Assembly (NCBI GenBank): GCA_947629245.1 | Contig: CANRDC010000002.1 | Span: 62,001-126,000 of the forward strand | Direction: 5' to 3' | DNA length: 64,000 nt | Source of the DNA: an uncultured Oscillospiraceae bacterium | Lineage (GTDB): Bacteria; Bacillota; Clostridia; Oscillospirales; Oscillospiraceae | In this document: piece after piece, positions 46,356 to 55,299 of the stretch | How positions within the stretch are numbered: the stretch's first letter is position 1 | Layout of the letters: the number at the start of each line of letters is the position of its first letter | The notes under the pieces: generated by a model | What the model saw: the letters and a program-made list of their open reading frames with translations, nothing else | Told to the model about the DNA's origin: nothing | Databases searched by the model: none | Position numbers and translations under genes: made by a program

Positions 46356-49329
46356 TTGCGATCCAGAAGAGTTTAAAAGCGAGCCCGGGAAGGTCATGGA
46401 CATCTCCCAGGACACGGAATGTTGTGATACGAATACCCTGCGACTTATCCCGGATGAGCTGCGCGAGCCGCCTCCTGTACCTCCGCAACGTCCTGAGACA
46501 GAAGAAAAGTTGTTACCGCGCGGGCTTGTCGTAGGAAACAGCAGGAAAACAGCAGAATGTACGGAACCGGGGCAATACGGTGAAGTGCAGGTTGTATTTG
46601 CCGGTAAGATCACCCGTACGGTTTATTTCAGTTCCGTGTTGTCGATCAACGACGACGTACTCGACAAGATCGCCAGAGAAAAGCTGGAACCTGTTATCGA
46701 GGACCAGTGGAGTAATGGTGAGTTGACGGCAGAGGGACTTCATAAGCTGACCGGTATGACCATGGTCGAGGCAGAAGAGCTTATCGGCGAAATGCGTACC
46801 GCGCAGGAGCAGCTGGACAGCATTGCGGACAGCATGGTGATTGCACAGCTGGAATGCTATTACAAGAGCAAGGAAGTACACGTTACGTGCGAGGATCCGA
46901 ATGTGCTTCGTCCGAACCAGAACCCTGAAGCCGTCTATGAGGTCACGATACCTGCCGGACAGTATACATCCGCATTCTCCCAGGAAGACGCCGACAACAA
47001 GGCGGAGAGCGCAGCGCAGGGCATGCTGGCGTGTATCTACGGCAACGAACACTTCACAGCCCGCTGCGAAGAGCGTCCTGATCGCCCGCTGGAGAACATG
47101 GATCCAGTTCCCAATGATCAAATACCTCTTTACCCGGGAAGGAGTTTACGCGTAGGTGTTGTCGAGGTGTATCCGAATCAATTCACGTCGCACGTGAGTC
47201 TGGAGGAGGCCAATAGAAAGGCACAGGACTGGGGGTACGCCCAATTAGTATGCTGGTACCCCAATATGGAGGTAATCGCCGACTGCGATGACCCGGATGC
47301 CCGTAATTCAGGTGTGGATCCTTTGAAAGAACCTGCCGCCTACGCAGATATAGAGAACAAGAAACCTGGGCAGCATGTACGCATACCTGCGGGCTTTACA
47401 ACTTCCGATCTCAGCATGGAATATGCTACTCAGGAGGCGGAGATCTATGCAGAAGGACTTCTGCAGTGCTGCTTCATCAATGATGAGCTTATCTTTGAAT
47501 GCCAGCCGGAAGAAGTCATATTAGCGGACGGTACGACAACTGTTATCCAGCCGCAACATGATGTTCAGAATTGGAGAATTGTTGTCCCACGTGGTAAGTT
47601 TACGAGCTGCACATCCAAGGAAGAGGCTATGGAGTTTGCGGAACAGTCCGCAGAGGGGTTATTGAATTGTAGCTACTGTAATCTTGAGGTCATGCCTACC
47701 TGTGTGCCTGATTGGATCATCCAAGGGGTGCGTGATGGTACCATACCTCTGCCCTTACCCCGTGACGTCATTTCTGATGGCGTTACAGCAGTACCTATAT
47801 CTTCATTGCCTCCGGAAGCAACGATGGGCGCAGCGGCAAATACAGTCTGCGGACCTGATGCTCAATTAGCCCAGAGACTGGCAGAAGCGGTCGCAGTTGT
47901 ACCGCTATCAGGTGAAGGAGGATGGTGCACATGCTACAGCTACGAGGTGCTGATAGGATGCCAATTTGAAGATCCATACGGGGGAACCTCAGGATGGACA
48001 GGGACCCCGCTCATGGGAATTAACCCTGACGGTCAGCCTTACTGCTACTACTCCATGTTGCCGCCGGGGGCATGTATATCAAAGACCCAATCCTACCCTT
48101 TACCCGGGCAGTACATTCATTTCGGCGCAGGTGTTATGTCTGGCAACTGCGGGGCGGCGTTGGATGAGATGGGGAAAGACGGTAATCGGATGGATACCCC
48201 TGATTCGCTGACGGCGCAAGTGCTCAGTCTGGGTATGGCGATGCTGCGCTGCATGTACGAGAACCCGCCGACGGTCGGGTACTGTGAGGCCAGCAAAGAG
48301 TTGATAGAGCACGGGTATCATGATTTATGCGCCACACAATGGGTCTACGGGCGAGGGCTGTATGCGGGCGATCAGTTGACAGAGTGGTCTAACCATAAAG
48401 GCAACTACATTCTACTACCACGAGGCGTTATCGTAGAATCAGTAGATGATCCAGAACGTACGATGCGCGCAGAAGACAGCATCTATTCCAAGGTACAGGA
48501 ACTTTTGGATTCGCTTATTATATGTGCTTATTACAATCAGTTACAAGCCTGCGTATGCATACCTCCGCAAGACGAAGTTTGGACAGAAGGTGAAGGTACG
48601 TGTATTGAATGTACAATGACGACAGAATGGCGCCAGGCGAACCAAGGTGTTATTCCTGCTAAGTTCATTGTAGCCAATTCTCCCTGGGAAGCCAACGCTT
48701 TAGCCAACGACCTTGCATGCCAAATTGCTGCGTGTGACCGCGACACGAAAGTAGAGTGTAACATTGTTTACCCATGTGGACCTGTTCCTCCATCGGCACC
48801 ACCATCGTCTTCAGATGAAGAAGGAGGCGACGGCGATGGATCTTCGCCCGATGCATCGTCACCTGATGGATCATCAGATGGTGGAGAATCCAGCCCTGAG
48901 GAATCTTCGCCGGAAGAATCTTCACCAGAAGAATCAAGTCCGGAAGAATCATCGCCGGAAGAGTCATCTCCAGAACCTGAAGGAACATCCACACCAGGGC
49001 CTGCATCTCCGTACTCTCCTTACTCGCCCTATTCTCCCTATTCCCCATACTCACCGTACTCTCCATATTCGCCCTACAGTCCAGGATCCTATCCAGGGTC
49101 ATCAGGATGTGACTTTGATACATGTCCCATGTACAGCGACGGAAGTTGTCGGAGGGGTGCACGGTCTATAGCATTTCTGCCTGGAGGAGAGCAGTTGGCT
49201 ATCCGCCTTCAACAGGAAAAACAATTTCTGCAAGAAGCATGCGACAGCATCCGCAAGAAGATTGCAGAGGCTAAAGAACGCATTGCCGAACTCACAGCCA
49301 TTGTAAAAGCAAAGAAATCAACATCATGA
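46348..49329 (+). CDS. Giant Cys-rich repeat protein, paralog 3, with SSPEE and YSP repeats
   Basis: N-term CCDTNTLRLIPDELREP; same Cys repeats; SSPEE and (YSP)8 tracts. Confidence 0.7.
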   Translation: MVDCDPEEFKSEPGKVMDISQDTECCDTNTLRLIPDELREPPPVPPQRPETEEKLLPRGLVVGNSRKTAECTEPGQYGEVQVVFAGKITRTVYFSSVLSINDDVLDKIAREKLEPVIEDQWSNGELTAEGLHKLTGMTMVEAEELIGEMRTAQEQLDSIADSMVIAQLECYYKSKEVHVTCEDPNVLRPNQNPEAVYEVTIPAGQYTSAFSQEDADNKAESAAQGMLACIYGNEHFTARCEERPDRPLENMDPVPNDQIPLYPGRSLRVGVVEVYPNQFTSHVSLEEANRKAQDWGYAQLVCWYPNMEVIADCDDPDARNSGVDPLKEPAAYADIENKKPGQHVRIPAGFTTSDLSMEYATQEAEIYAEGLLQCCFINDELIFECQPEEVILADGTTTVIQPQHDVQNWRIVVPRGKFTSCTSKEEAMEFAEQSAEGLLNCSYCNLEVMPTCVPDWIIQGVRDGTIPLPLPRDVISDGVTAVPISSLPPEATMGAAANTVCGPDAQLAQRLAEAVAVVPLSGEGGWCTCYSYEVLIGCQFEDPYGGTSGWTGTPLMGINPDGQPYCYYSMLPPGACISKTQSYPLPGQYIHFGAGVMSGNCGAALDEMGKDGNRMDTPDSLTAQVLSLGMAMLRCMYENPPTVGYCEASKELIEHGYHDLCATQWVYGRGLYAGDQLTEWSNHKGNYILLPRGVIVESVDDPERTMRAEDSIYSKVQELLDSLIICAYYNQLQACVCIPPQDEVWTEGEGTCIECTMTTEWRQANQGVIPAKFIVANSPWEANALANDLACQIAACDRDTKVECNIVYPCGPVPPSAPPSSSDEEGGDGDGSSPDASSPDGSSDGGESSPEESSPEESSPEESSPEESSPEESSPEPEGTSTPGPASPYSPYSPYSPYSPYSPYSPYSPYSPGSYPGSSGCDFDTCPMYSDGSCRRGARSIAFLPGGEQLAIRLQQEKQFLQEACDSIRKKIAEAKERIAELTAIVKAKKSTS
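48889..48978 (+). repeat. 15-nt coding repeat, SSPEE x5 + SSPEP
   Basis: Direct reading of codons; synonymous positions vary. Confidence 0.9.
49012..49083 (+). repeat. 9-nt coding repeat, eight copies of Tyr-Ser-Pro
   Basis: tactctcct tactcgccc tattctccc tattcccca tactcaccg tactctcca tattcgccc tacagtcca. Confidence 0.95.
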
Positions 49330-50618
49330 TGACAAAAACAAAGATTCTCGCGTTGATACCTTCGAAGCCGGAGCATAACAACCGGCGCAAAGCGCAACGT
49401 GAATCATGGGCAGGGCGTATCAGCGCCCCGGATGTGCAGACATTCTTTATCACTATTGCAGCCCGGGCGCATAAAGACGATCTGGATGATACCTTGTGCG
49501 TTACACCTCATGTATTCGACGGAACGAATGTTACAACCAAATTACTGCACACGATAGAGTACATTCGAGAAGTGACGAGCGAGTGGGTATTACTATGTGA
49601 TAATTTAGCATGGTTCTGGATCAGTCGATTCCTGCCGGATCTCAAGCATGCATCACTTCAATGCGTCGGCTATGAAGGAGATGACGGATCCTTTTATTTT
49701 GTACGGCGTTCTGTACTGGAGACATTTAAGCAGGAGGATATAGGAAGGAACATCATTGATGTTGTGAAAGAAGAGGGTATCCCTATAAAGATGCTAAAAG
49801 ACATCACACATCCGATCAAGTACCCGAAGAACTTCAATGGTCTGAAAGCCGTCCTAGGACAGCGCCCCGACAAGATTGTACGCATCAACTCCCGTAAGAA
49901 CGCGCCGCACATAGCCATCATGACAATAGCGCTAGGGAAGTATGACCGCTTCTTTGGCGGGTGGTATGAATCTACCCAGGAGTACTTCCTCCCATCCTGT
50001 ACCCGGCATTACTATGTATTCACCGATAGCGAAAACTTGCCTTATATAGATTGTGACTATTGTACAGTCATCCCGCAAGAAAATTTAGGATGGCCGGGTA
50101 ATACGCGGGACAGGTTTGATTTACATCTGAAGATTCGTGAAGAGATTGAGGAAAACTATGATTTCGTGTATTTCACGCAGGTGACGGCCAGACTCACTAC
50201 GGAATTAAAGCAACATGAGGCGATACCTACGGGAGACAATGATTGGATGTGGGTGACAAGGAATGTTGACCTTCCTGATAAGTTGACTTATGATCCAAAT
50301 CCTCGCTCATCTGCCTACATCCCAAAAGAGATGGGCCGGATCTATGTGCAAGGCGGTGCTTATGGAGGACGTCCGAGAGAGTTCTTCCAGATGTGTGAAG
50401 CCTGTGTAATGGGGCTGGAGCATAACCGTAAAAACGGCATAGGAGAGTTCCTGAATGACGAGTCCCACATGAACCATTACTTCCTGACAAAAAGCCCACT
50501 GGAAGGATGGCTCCGATTTTGGTGGCCCCCAAGCGAAAAGCAGGCAGATCGTTGTAAAATCTTCACATTGAACAAGACTAGATACGGAGGATTTATGGCA
50601 TTAAAGAATCTTCGGTAA
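49326..50618 (+). CDS. Glycosyltransferase: degenerate GT31-like N-term + GT6 (ABO/alpha-Gal family-like) C-term
   Basis: NNRRKAQRESWAG; HYYVFTDSENLP; SSAYIPKEMGRIYVQGGAYGGRPREFF; NGIGEFLNDESHMNHYFL. Confidence 0.75.
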   Translation: MMTKTKILALIPSKPEHNNRRKAQRESWAGRISAPDVQTFFITIAARAHKDDLDDTLCVTPHVFDGTNVTTKLLHTIEYIREVTSEWVLLCDNLAWFWISRFLPDLKHASLQCVGYEGDDGSFYFVRRSVLETFKQEDIGRNIIDVVKEEGIPIKMLKDITHPIKYPKNFNGLKAVLGQRPDKIVRINSRKNAPHIAIMTIALGKYDRFFGGWYESTQEYFLPSCTRHYYVFTDSENLPYIDCDYCTVIPQENLGWPGNTRDRFDLHLKIREEIEENYDFVYFTQVTARLTTELKQHEAIPTGDNDWMWVTRNVDLPDKLTYDPNPRSSAYIPKEMGRIYVQGGAYGGRPREFFQMCEACVMGLEHNRKNGIGEFLNDESHMNHYFLTKSPLEGWLRFWWPPSEKQADRCKIFTLNKTRYGGFMALKNLR

Positions 50619-50626
50619 ATTTGTTC

Positions 50627-50654
50627 TTGCATTACGTACGAATTGTACTATATT
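50627..50654 (+). promoter_or_regulatory. Promoter TTGCAT-N16-TATATT, 6 nt before ATG 50661
   Basis: Direct reading. Confidence 0.6.
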
Positions 50655-50660
50655 ACGGAC

Positions 50661-51128
50661 ATGGCAACCATGTTACTCCTACTGTTGTGGTGTGGTGTTG
50701 TGCTGGGAACAGCTTACCTTTTACTGGCACATTTTCACTCTACGATTACAATCCACATTCTGTACTTTCTCCACCGTTTAGGCTGGGACAATTCAGAAGA
50801 GCGCCAAGCCATCTGGAACCTGTGCCCGGAGTTTGAAGCAGGATCGTTTACCGATGATGAGGGAAAAGAACATATTATCGATTGGAAAGACTGGTACGTC
50901 ATGGCATTTGACAAATCCTGGCTCCAGAAGATGATAGCTGACCTCATTACCTGTCCTATCTGTATATCGTTTCACATTGCTTTCTGGCTCTCTGCCGCCG
51001 GAATCACTGTGCTGTACTTCGTAGCACCAATAACCGCCTGGGTATTTGCAGCAATACCCTTTTTTGCATTATCCGCTCCAATAGCAGCTCTCACTATTTA
51101 CAGCTATGTCCGCTCCAAAGGAATATAA
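50661..51128 (+). CDS. Multi-pass membrane protein with CPIC motif
   Basis: Hydrophobic N-term MATMLLLLLWCGVVLGTAYLLL, ITCPICISFHIAFWLSAAGITVLYFV and further TM segments. Confidence 0.55.
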   Translation: MATMLLLLLWCGVVLGTAYLLLAHFHSTITIHILYFLHRLGWDNSEERQAIWNLCPEFEAGSFTDDEGKEHIIDWKDWYVMAFDKSWLQKMIADLITCPICISFHIAFWLSAAGITVLYFVAPITAWVFAAIPFFALSAPIAALTIYSYVRSKGI

Positions 51129-51807
51129 ACCCGTACCCTTAACCAAAGGGCCTCAGATCGATTATTCGAAATTGATGCGCACCCATGTTTCTCCCAAAGA
51201 GTTCAGGGCGCAGCATAGTCCGGAGAATGTCACACTGGAAAGTCTTGGCATCAAAGGCAAAACCGAGATTGAATATCGTAAGGACAAAGATGGCAACCCC
51301 ATTCTTGATGTCAATGGCAACCCTATTGTAATCAAGCGATTTACGCCGACAGAAGTGCCTGCCTATTTCACCCATGCCATTATGGTGTTGAATGGGCACG
51401 AGCCATGTTACTTTGAAGGATGCGAACAAATTGTCTCCACCTATAAGAGAGAACTAGACGTTTTGCAGAACAGGCCTGGAGGATGCAGGGATTGCGATAG
51501 ATCGCGCTTGCAGCGTAAGTTTGCAGCCATGTTCCGCAATGCCCTTCCCCCGGCAGAAGCGAATAAAATTGCTCCTCCGACGATTCCTCCGCATACGGTT
51601 ATGAACATGTCGACCAAGCAGACAATTCAGGTGCAGAGAAAGGCTGTACCTTATGCAACTATACGCCGTGAGGTGCCGCCGGAACTCAAAAAAGCCTTTA
51701 CGGAAAGACCAATGGAGCGTAAACTTATTGTCAACAACCAAGAGATACCGCTCAACAATGTCAAGCCTCTCCCACCAACCAATTCCGGGACTGCCGCAGT
51801 ACCTTGA
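51106..51807 (+). CDS. Hypothetical protein with paired Cys
   Basis: EPCYFEGCEQI...GGCRDCDRSR; overlaps the upstream gene end. Confidence 0.5.
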   Translation: MSAPKEYKPVPLTKGPQIDYSKLMRTHVSPKEFRAQHSPENVTLESLGIKGKTEIEYRKDKDGNPILDVNGNPIVIKRFTPTEVPAYFTHAIMVLNGHEPCYFEGCEQIVSTYKRELDVLQNRPGGCRDCDRSRLQRKFAAMFRNALPPAEANKIAPPTIPPHTVMNMSTKQTIQVQRKAVPYATIRREVPPELKKAFTERPMERKLIVNNQEIPLNNVKPLPPTNSGTAAVP

Positions 51808-52006
51808 GGAACAAGCTCTGAATGAGATTTCCAGAGAGGGGTCCTGCTGTGGAAAGAGGCAAAGGATTATCCGTAAGTACATGGAAATCAACAGGCAGAA
51901 ACATGCTCAACAAAAATATGTCAAACGAATTGTCCCCCATAGAGGAGAACTTAAACCCTTCGTCCCCCCAAGACGAAGAGGAGGAGCCTCTCCTGACAGT
52001 GACTGA
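51758..52006 (+). CDS. Small basic overlapping protein (tentative)
   Basis: MSSLSHQPIPGLPQYLEEQ...; overlaps both neighbours in different frames. Confidence 0.4.
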   Translation: MSSLSHQPIPGLPQYLEEQALNEISREGSCCGKRQRIIRKYMEINRQKHAQQKYVKRIVPHRGELKPFVPPRRRGGASPDSD

Positions 52007-52781
52007 CGTCATGGGATGGGAAAAGCCGGAAGAGCTTGAAGCCATTCCGGCGGAGAAAGAAGTTGACGACGCCATTCACGATAATCCGTATGACCATTGG
52101 GTGGCTGACAAGTCCACAGACAACTTATTCGCGGTTACTAAAAGCCTGCAGCCCACCATAGATTCTGTTCTTGCATCCATGGGAGCAGCAGGTAATCCCC
52201 AGATAGCGGCTAAAGCACGTGTTATCGCAGGAAAGGCTGTACAATCCTATAAGCCTGAATCCGGGGCATCTTTGCGCACCTGGGTCACCCAACAACTTCG
52301 CCAACTTACCCGAGACATCAGGAAGAGCAACAATATCACAGGCGTAGGAGACAGGGTGCAGTTGGATGCTTATGCGATCCATAAGGCAGAGACCGAGCTT
52401 GAGGATGAGATGGGGCAGGAGCCTACCGTACAGGAGATTGCCGACAGAGCCCACATGTCTGTAAAGCGGATTGAAGCTGTACGTAAGCAGATGCGCCCGG
52501 TATCGACGGAGGAAGCTTACACGGAAGGAGTTAATACGGGTATTCAGGGGCAGGACACTGACTTTTCACAGGACGCCATGGACTATGTATACAATGATTC
52601 TGATCGTATTGATCGTAAGTTGTTGGAGTATACTGTAGGATATGGCGGCCACGAGCAACTGGATAATGTAGCTATTAAGCAGAAACTAGGGCTTAACGAT
52701 GTGCAGCTTACTCGTAGGAAACAGAGAATTTCTCTGCGAATGAAAAAAATCATGGAAGATCTTGAGGAGGTGCAAAAATGA
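51903..52781 (+). CDS. Sigma-70-family-like protein
   Basis: GASLRTWVTQQLRQLTRDIRKSN (region 2/3 border-like); AIHKAETELEDEMGQEPTVQEIADRAHMSVKRIEAVRK (region 3-like); region 4-like HTH at the C-terminus. Start uncertain (51903 or 51918). Confidence 0.65.
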   Translation: MLNKNMSNELSPIEENLNPSSPQDEEEEPLLTVTDVMGWEKPEELEAIPAEKEVDDAIHDNPYDHWVADKSTDNLFAVTKSLQPTIDSVLASMGAAGNPQIAAKARVIAGKAVQSYKPESGASLRTWVTQQLRQLTRDIRKSNNITGVGDRVQLDAYAIHKAETELEDEMGQEPTVQEIADRAHMSVKRIEAVRKQMRPVSTEEAYTEGVNTGIQGQDTDFSQDAMDYVYNDSDRIDRKLLEYTVGYGGHEQLDNVAIKQKLGLNDVQLTRRKQRISLRMKKIMEDLEEVQK

Positions 52782-53122
52782 GCATACCTGTATTAGGCGA
52801 CAATAATAAGCAGAAGGAAGAGAAGAAACGCATTGAGCGTATTGCTCAAGGCGAAGTGGCAGGCATGAAATCCTCAAGATACACTCAAGAGGATGAATCT
52901 CAGCTACAAGGCGATGTCAGCAAAATGCAGGGCAAAGCTAAGAAAAAAGATGGCGGAGACAAATGGGTGTCCGGACTTATTTATTCTTTAGCCAGCCTGA
53001 GAGATGCTAAGTATTCTGCCGCCAACAGGAAATACATGAGAGCAATGGCGCTGAATGCACGCATGCGTATTGCCTACATGCGCACATTAGCATTTGACAC
53101 AATAGAAGCGATGGAGAAGTAG
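52778..53122 (+). CDS. Hypothetical basic protein
   Basis: GAGGAGG 8 nt upstream of ATG; 114 aa. Confidence 0.55.
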   Translation: MSIPVLGDNNKQKEEKKRIERIAQGEVAGMKSSRYTQEDESQLQGDVSKMQGKAKKKDGGDKWVSGLIYSLASLRDAKYSAANRKYMRAMALNARMRIAYMRTLAFDTIEAMEK

Positions 53123-53156
53123 TTGTGTTTCGGCTGGATATTTCCAGTCAATCAGC

Positions 53157-53162
53157 TATAAT
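53157..53162 (+). promoter_or_regulatory. -10 box TATAAT, 7 nt before GTG 53170 (weak -35)
   Basis: Direct reading. Confidence 0.55.
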
Positions 53163-53169
53163 AAGCCAC

Positions 53170-53589
53170 GTGAAGGATATTCGTATCAAGTTTGAAGGTA
53201 GCGATGGCACTCAACTCGTCCTGGACAAAACGGTCGAGGGAAAATCACTGCTGGAACAGAAATACTTGATGAATACCGCTACCACGCAAGGGACGGATAA
53301 AATTTATCCGAACCGGGGCACCAAGCTTCTGCAGCAAGCCATAGGAGGTACGATTGTCGACTGGAATGCAGCAATGCATACAGGAAACTTTGCTGCCATA
53401 GATACAAGCTATTTCTGCACCTACGAAGAACATCCTGCCATCTACAATTCGGACATTTATGTCAGCAATTACCAGCTTGTCCCGGCTATTTACGACAACA
53501 CGACAAGGACCTTATCCTTCAGGGCCAGTTTCACCTTCAACGACGGAACATCAACCAGTAACAACTTCTCCATATCCAATCGCCAGTAA
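53170..53589 (+). CDS. Hypothetical baseplate-region protein (GTG start)
   Basis: Start chosen at GTG after TATAAT; ORF track has 53125. Confidence 0.5.
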   Translation: MKDIRIKFEGSDGTQLVLDKTVEGKSLLEQKYLMNTATTQGTDKIYPNRGTKLLQQAIGGTIVDWNAAMHTGNFAAIDTSYFCTYEEHPAIYNSDIYVSNYQLVPAIYDNTTRTLSFRASFTFNDGTSTSNNFSISNRQ

Positions 53590-53592
53590 CCC

Positions 53593-55299
53593 ATGGATTT
53601 CATCAACACATACATGCCCGCAGCTGCTGAGCTGACTCAAGAAGAGCTCTACGACACACGTGAGCGCCTGGAAGCTTATTGCTTGTCCGTGGCCCCGGAT
53701 GTGGAGACAAACCCCAACACAGTCGTGGGTGATCTTATTGTTACCCCTCAAGCCTATGTGCTCGCAGCAATGGAGAGAGGGCTGGACAGATTCATGGGCG
53801 ATCTCGATCTGGCAAATGTGGCTGCCGGGAATGTCTGTAACTGTGACTTCGTAGCAAAGTGGCTCAACAACTTCTCAGTAGACTCATCTTCCAGGCTTCG
53901 CCCATCCGGTGTATTACGCCTGACATTTGATGCCAGTAAGGATTACGTATTGGATCGCGGTCTACGGTTTACCACCGGTGAATTAGTGTTCTCCATGTAC
54001 TTACCTTACAAGGGCGAGCATTACATCAGGCGCCCCAATGACGTTAATCGGCAGAACGAGAACGGAACTGTACTGAAAGACACCGGATCTGACACTTACT
54101 TTGCAGACATCGTCGTTGTAGGTGAAAATGACATGGGGGAGAGCGAAATTTCTGCCGGAACAGCTTTTAACCTCAGCGTAGAGATTCCTGAGCTCGTATC
54201 TTGCGCAGCCCTCATTGACTTTGACAACGGTACAGAAACTATCTCTATCCCGGATTTGGCGAGACGTGCACAGACAACCCTGCATTCTGCATCACTGAAC
54301 ACACGTAACGGCGCTATTCAATACGTCCACAGCGTATGTCCATTTGTTGATGGTGTCTACGCCACACATAATGGCGACCGTGAAATGTTGCGTGACTTCG
54401 ACAACCCATTGAGTGTGGCTATGGGATGCTTGGATCTCTATGTGCGATCTAAGGGCTACAACTTCACAGAAACGCAGCAACTGAAGCTTTATCTGAATGG
54501 AGAGGAGACCGCATTTGAAGGCGAGTTCCCATACGTCGGACAACCCTATCACATTGAATCAGTAACGAACAACAATGTAGACGTACCGAATCTTGAATAC
54601 GTCATCACCTCCACTTTTGATCCTTTGCCGGGAACCTACGGACAATACCCAGGAGCAATCGCCGCTTACACGTCCAAGGAAAAGATGTCCATCTCCATCC
54701 CGGATTCACTGGATGAAAACGGGGATTCTTTGTTTGAGCCCATGATTGACAACACAGGACGCAGGTATGCTTACTTCACCGTGACATACCAGACGGATCC
54801 GATGTTGCAAGTCATTGCACAGACTGTTGAGAATGAGGATTACATGCCCGTCAACACAAGTGTGCTTGTACGTGGGTTCATTCCTGTCATCATCGACAAG
54901 TACGAGGTGCAGTACGTACGGGAACCCGGTGTCGTGCCGGATCTGGAATCCGCCCGTACACTGATTAAGGAATACATGGGCAATCTTGGAGCGCCTAGTG
55001 TTTACTCTGAAGCGGAAATTGCCCACATCATGCGAGACTGCGGTGTGAAGTACACTAAGGGGATCGATGTTAAGGCACGCGTACAATGGACGGTTGGTCA
55101 AAAGTGCGCGGATCGTACAGGCAAGATTGTTGACGTGATGGAAGGTCCTATTATTACTTCATCTGATGGGCTGAGGATCAACTATCCGAGTGCTGAGGCA
55201 AGTCTTGTCCAGGGCGACATGTACGTATGTTCCGTGCGCAACATCCGCTACTGGTTCATGGAAGGTTCCTTAACATTCAAAGAAATCCGCGACATCTAA
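53593..55299 (+). CDS. Baseplate wedge protein, J/gp6-like (probable)
   Basis: 568 aa; VETNPNTVVGDLIVTPQAYVLAAMERGLDRFMGD N-term; beta-rich core; position in baseplate block. Confidence 0.5.
   Translation: MDFINTYMPAAAELTQEELYDTRERLEAYCLSVAPDVETNPNTVVGDLIVTPQAYVLAAMERGLDRFMGDLDLANVAAGNVCNCDFVAKWLNNFSVDSSSRLRPSGVLRLTFDASKDYVLDRGLRFTTGELVFSMYLPYKGEHYIRRPNDVNRQNENGTVLKDTGSDTYFADIVVVGENDMGESEISAGTAFNLSVEIPELVSCAALIDFDNGTETISIPDLARRAQTTLHSASLNTRNGAIQYVHSVCPFVDGVYATHNGDREMLRDFDNPLSVAMGCLDLYVRSKGYNFTETQQLKLYLNGEETAFEGEFPYVGQPYHIESVTNNNVDVPNLEYVITSTFDPLPGTYGQYPGAIAAYTSKEKMSISIPDSLDENGDSLFEPMIDNTGRRYAYFTVTYQTDPMLQVIAQTVENEDYMPVNTSVLVRGFIPVIIDKYEVQYVREPGVVPDLESARTLIKEYMGNLGAPSVYSEAEIAHIMRDCGVKYTKGIDVKARVQWTVGQKCADRTGKIVDVMEGPIITSSDGLRINYPSAEASLVQGDMYVCSVRNIRYWFMEGSLTFKEIRDI

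Noticed and set aside
48768-48992. Minus-strand ORF with GDDSSG/GEDSSG repeats, RTX-like at first sight
   Set aside because: Mirror image of the plus-strand SSPEE coding repeat.
49012-49083. 9-nt periodic tract as a CRISPR-like or origin iteron array
   Set aside because: Periodicity is in coding frame (Tyr-Ser-Pro) with synonymous variation; no spacers.
48764-49171. Plus-strand +1 ORF over the SSPEE/YSP region
   Set aside because: Out-of-frame reading of the paralog 3 gene; no start signals and no break in the main frame.
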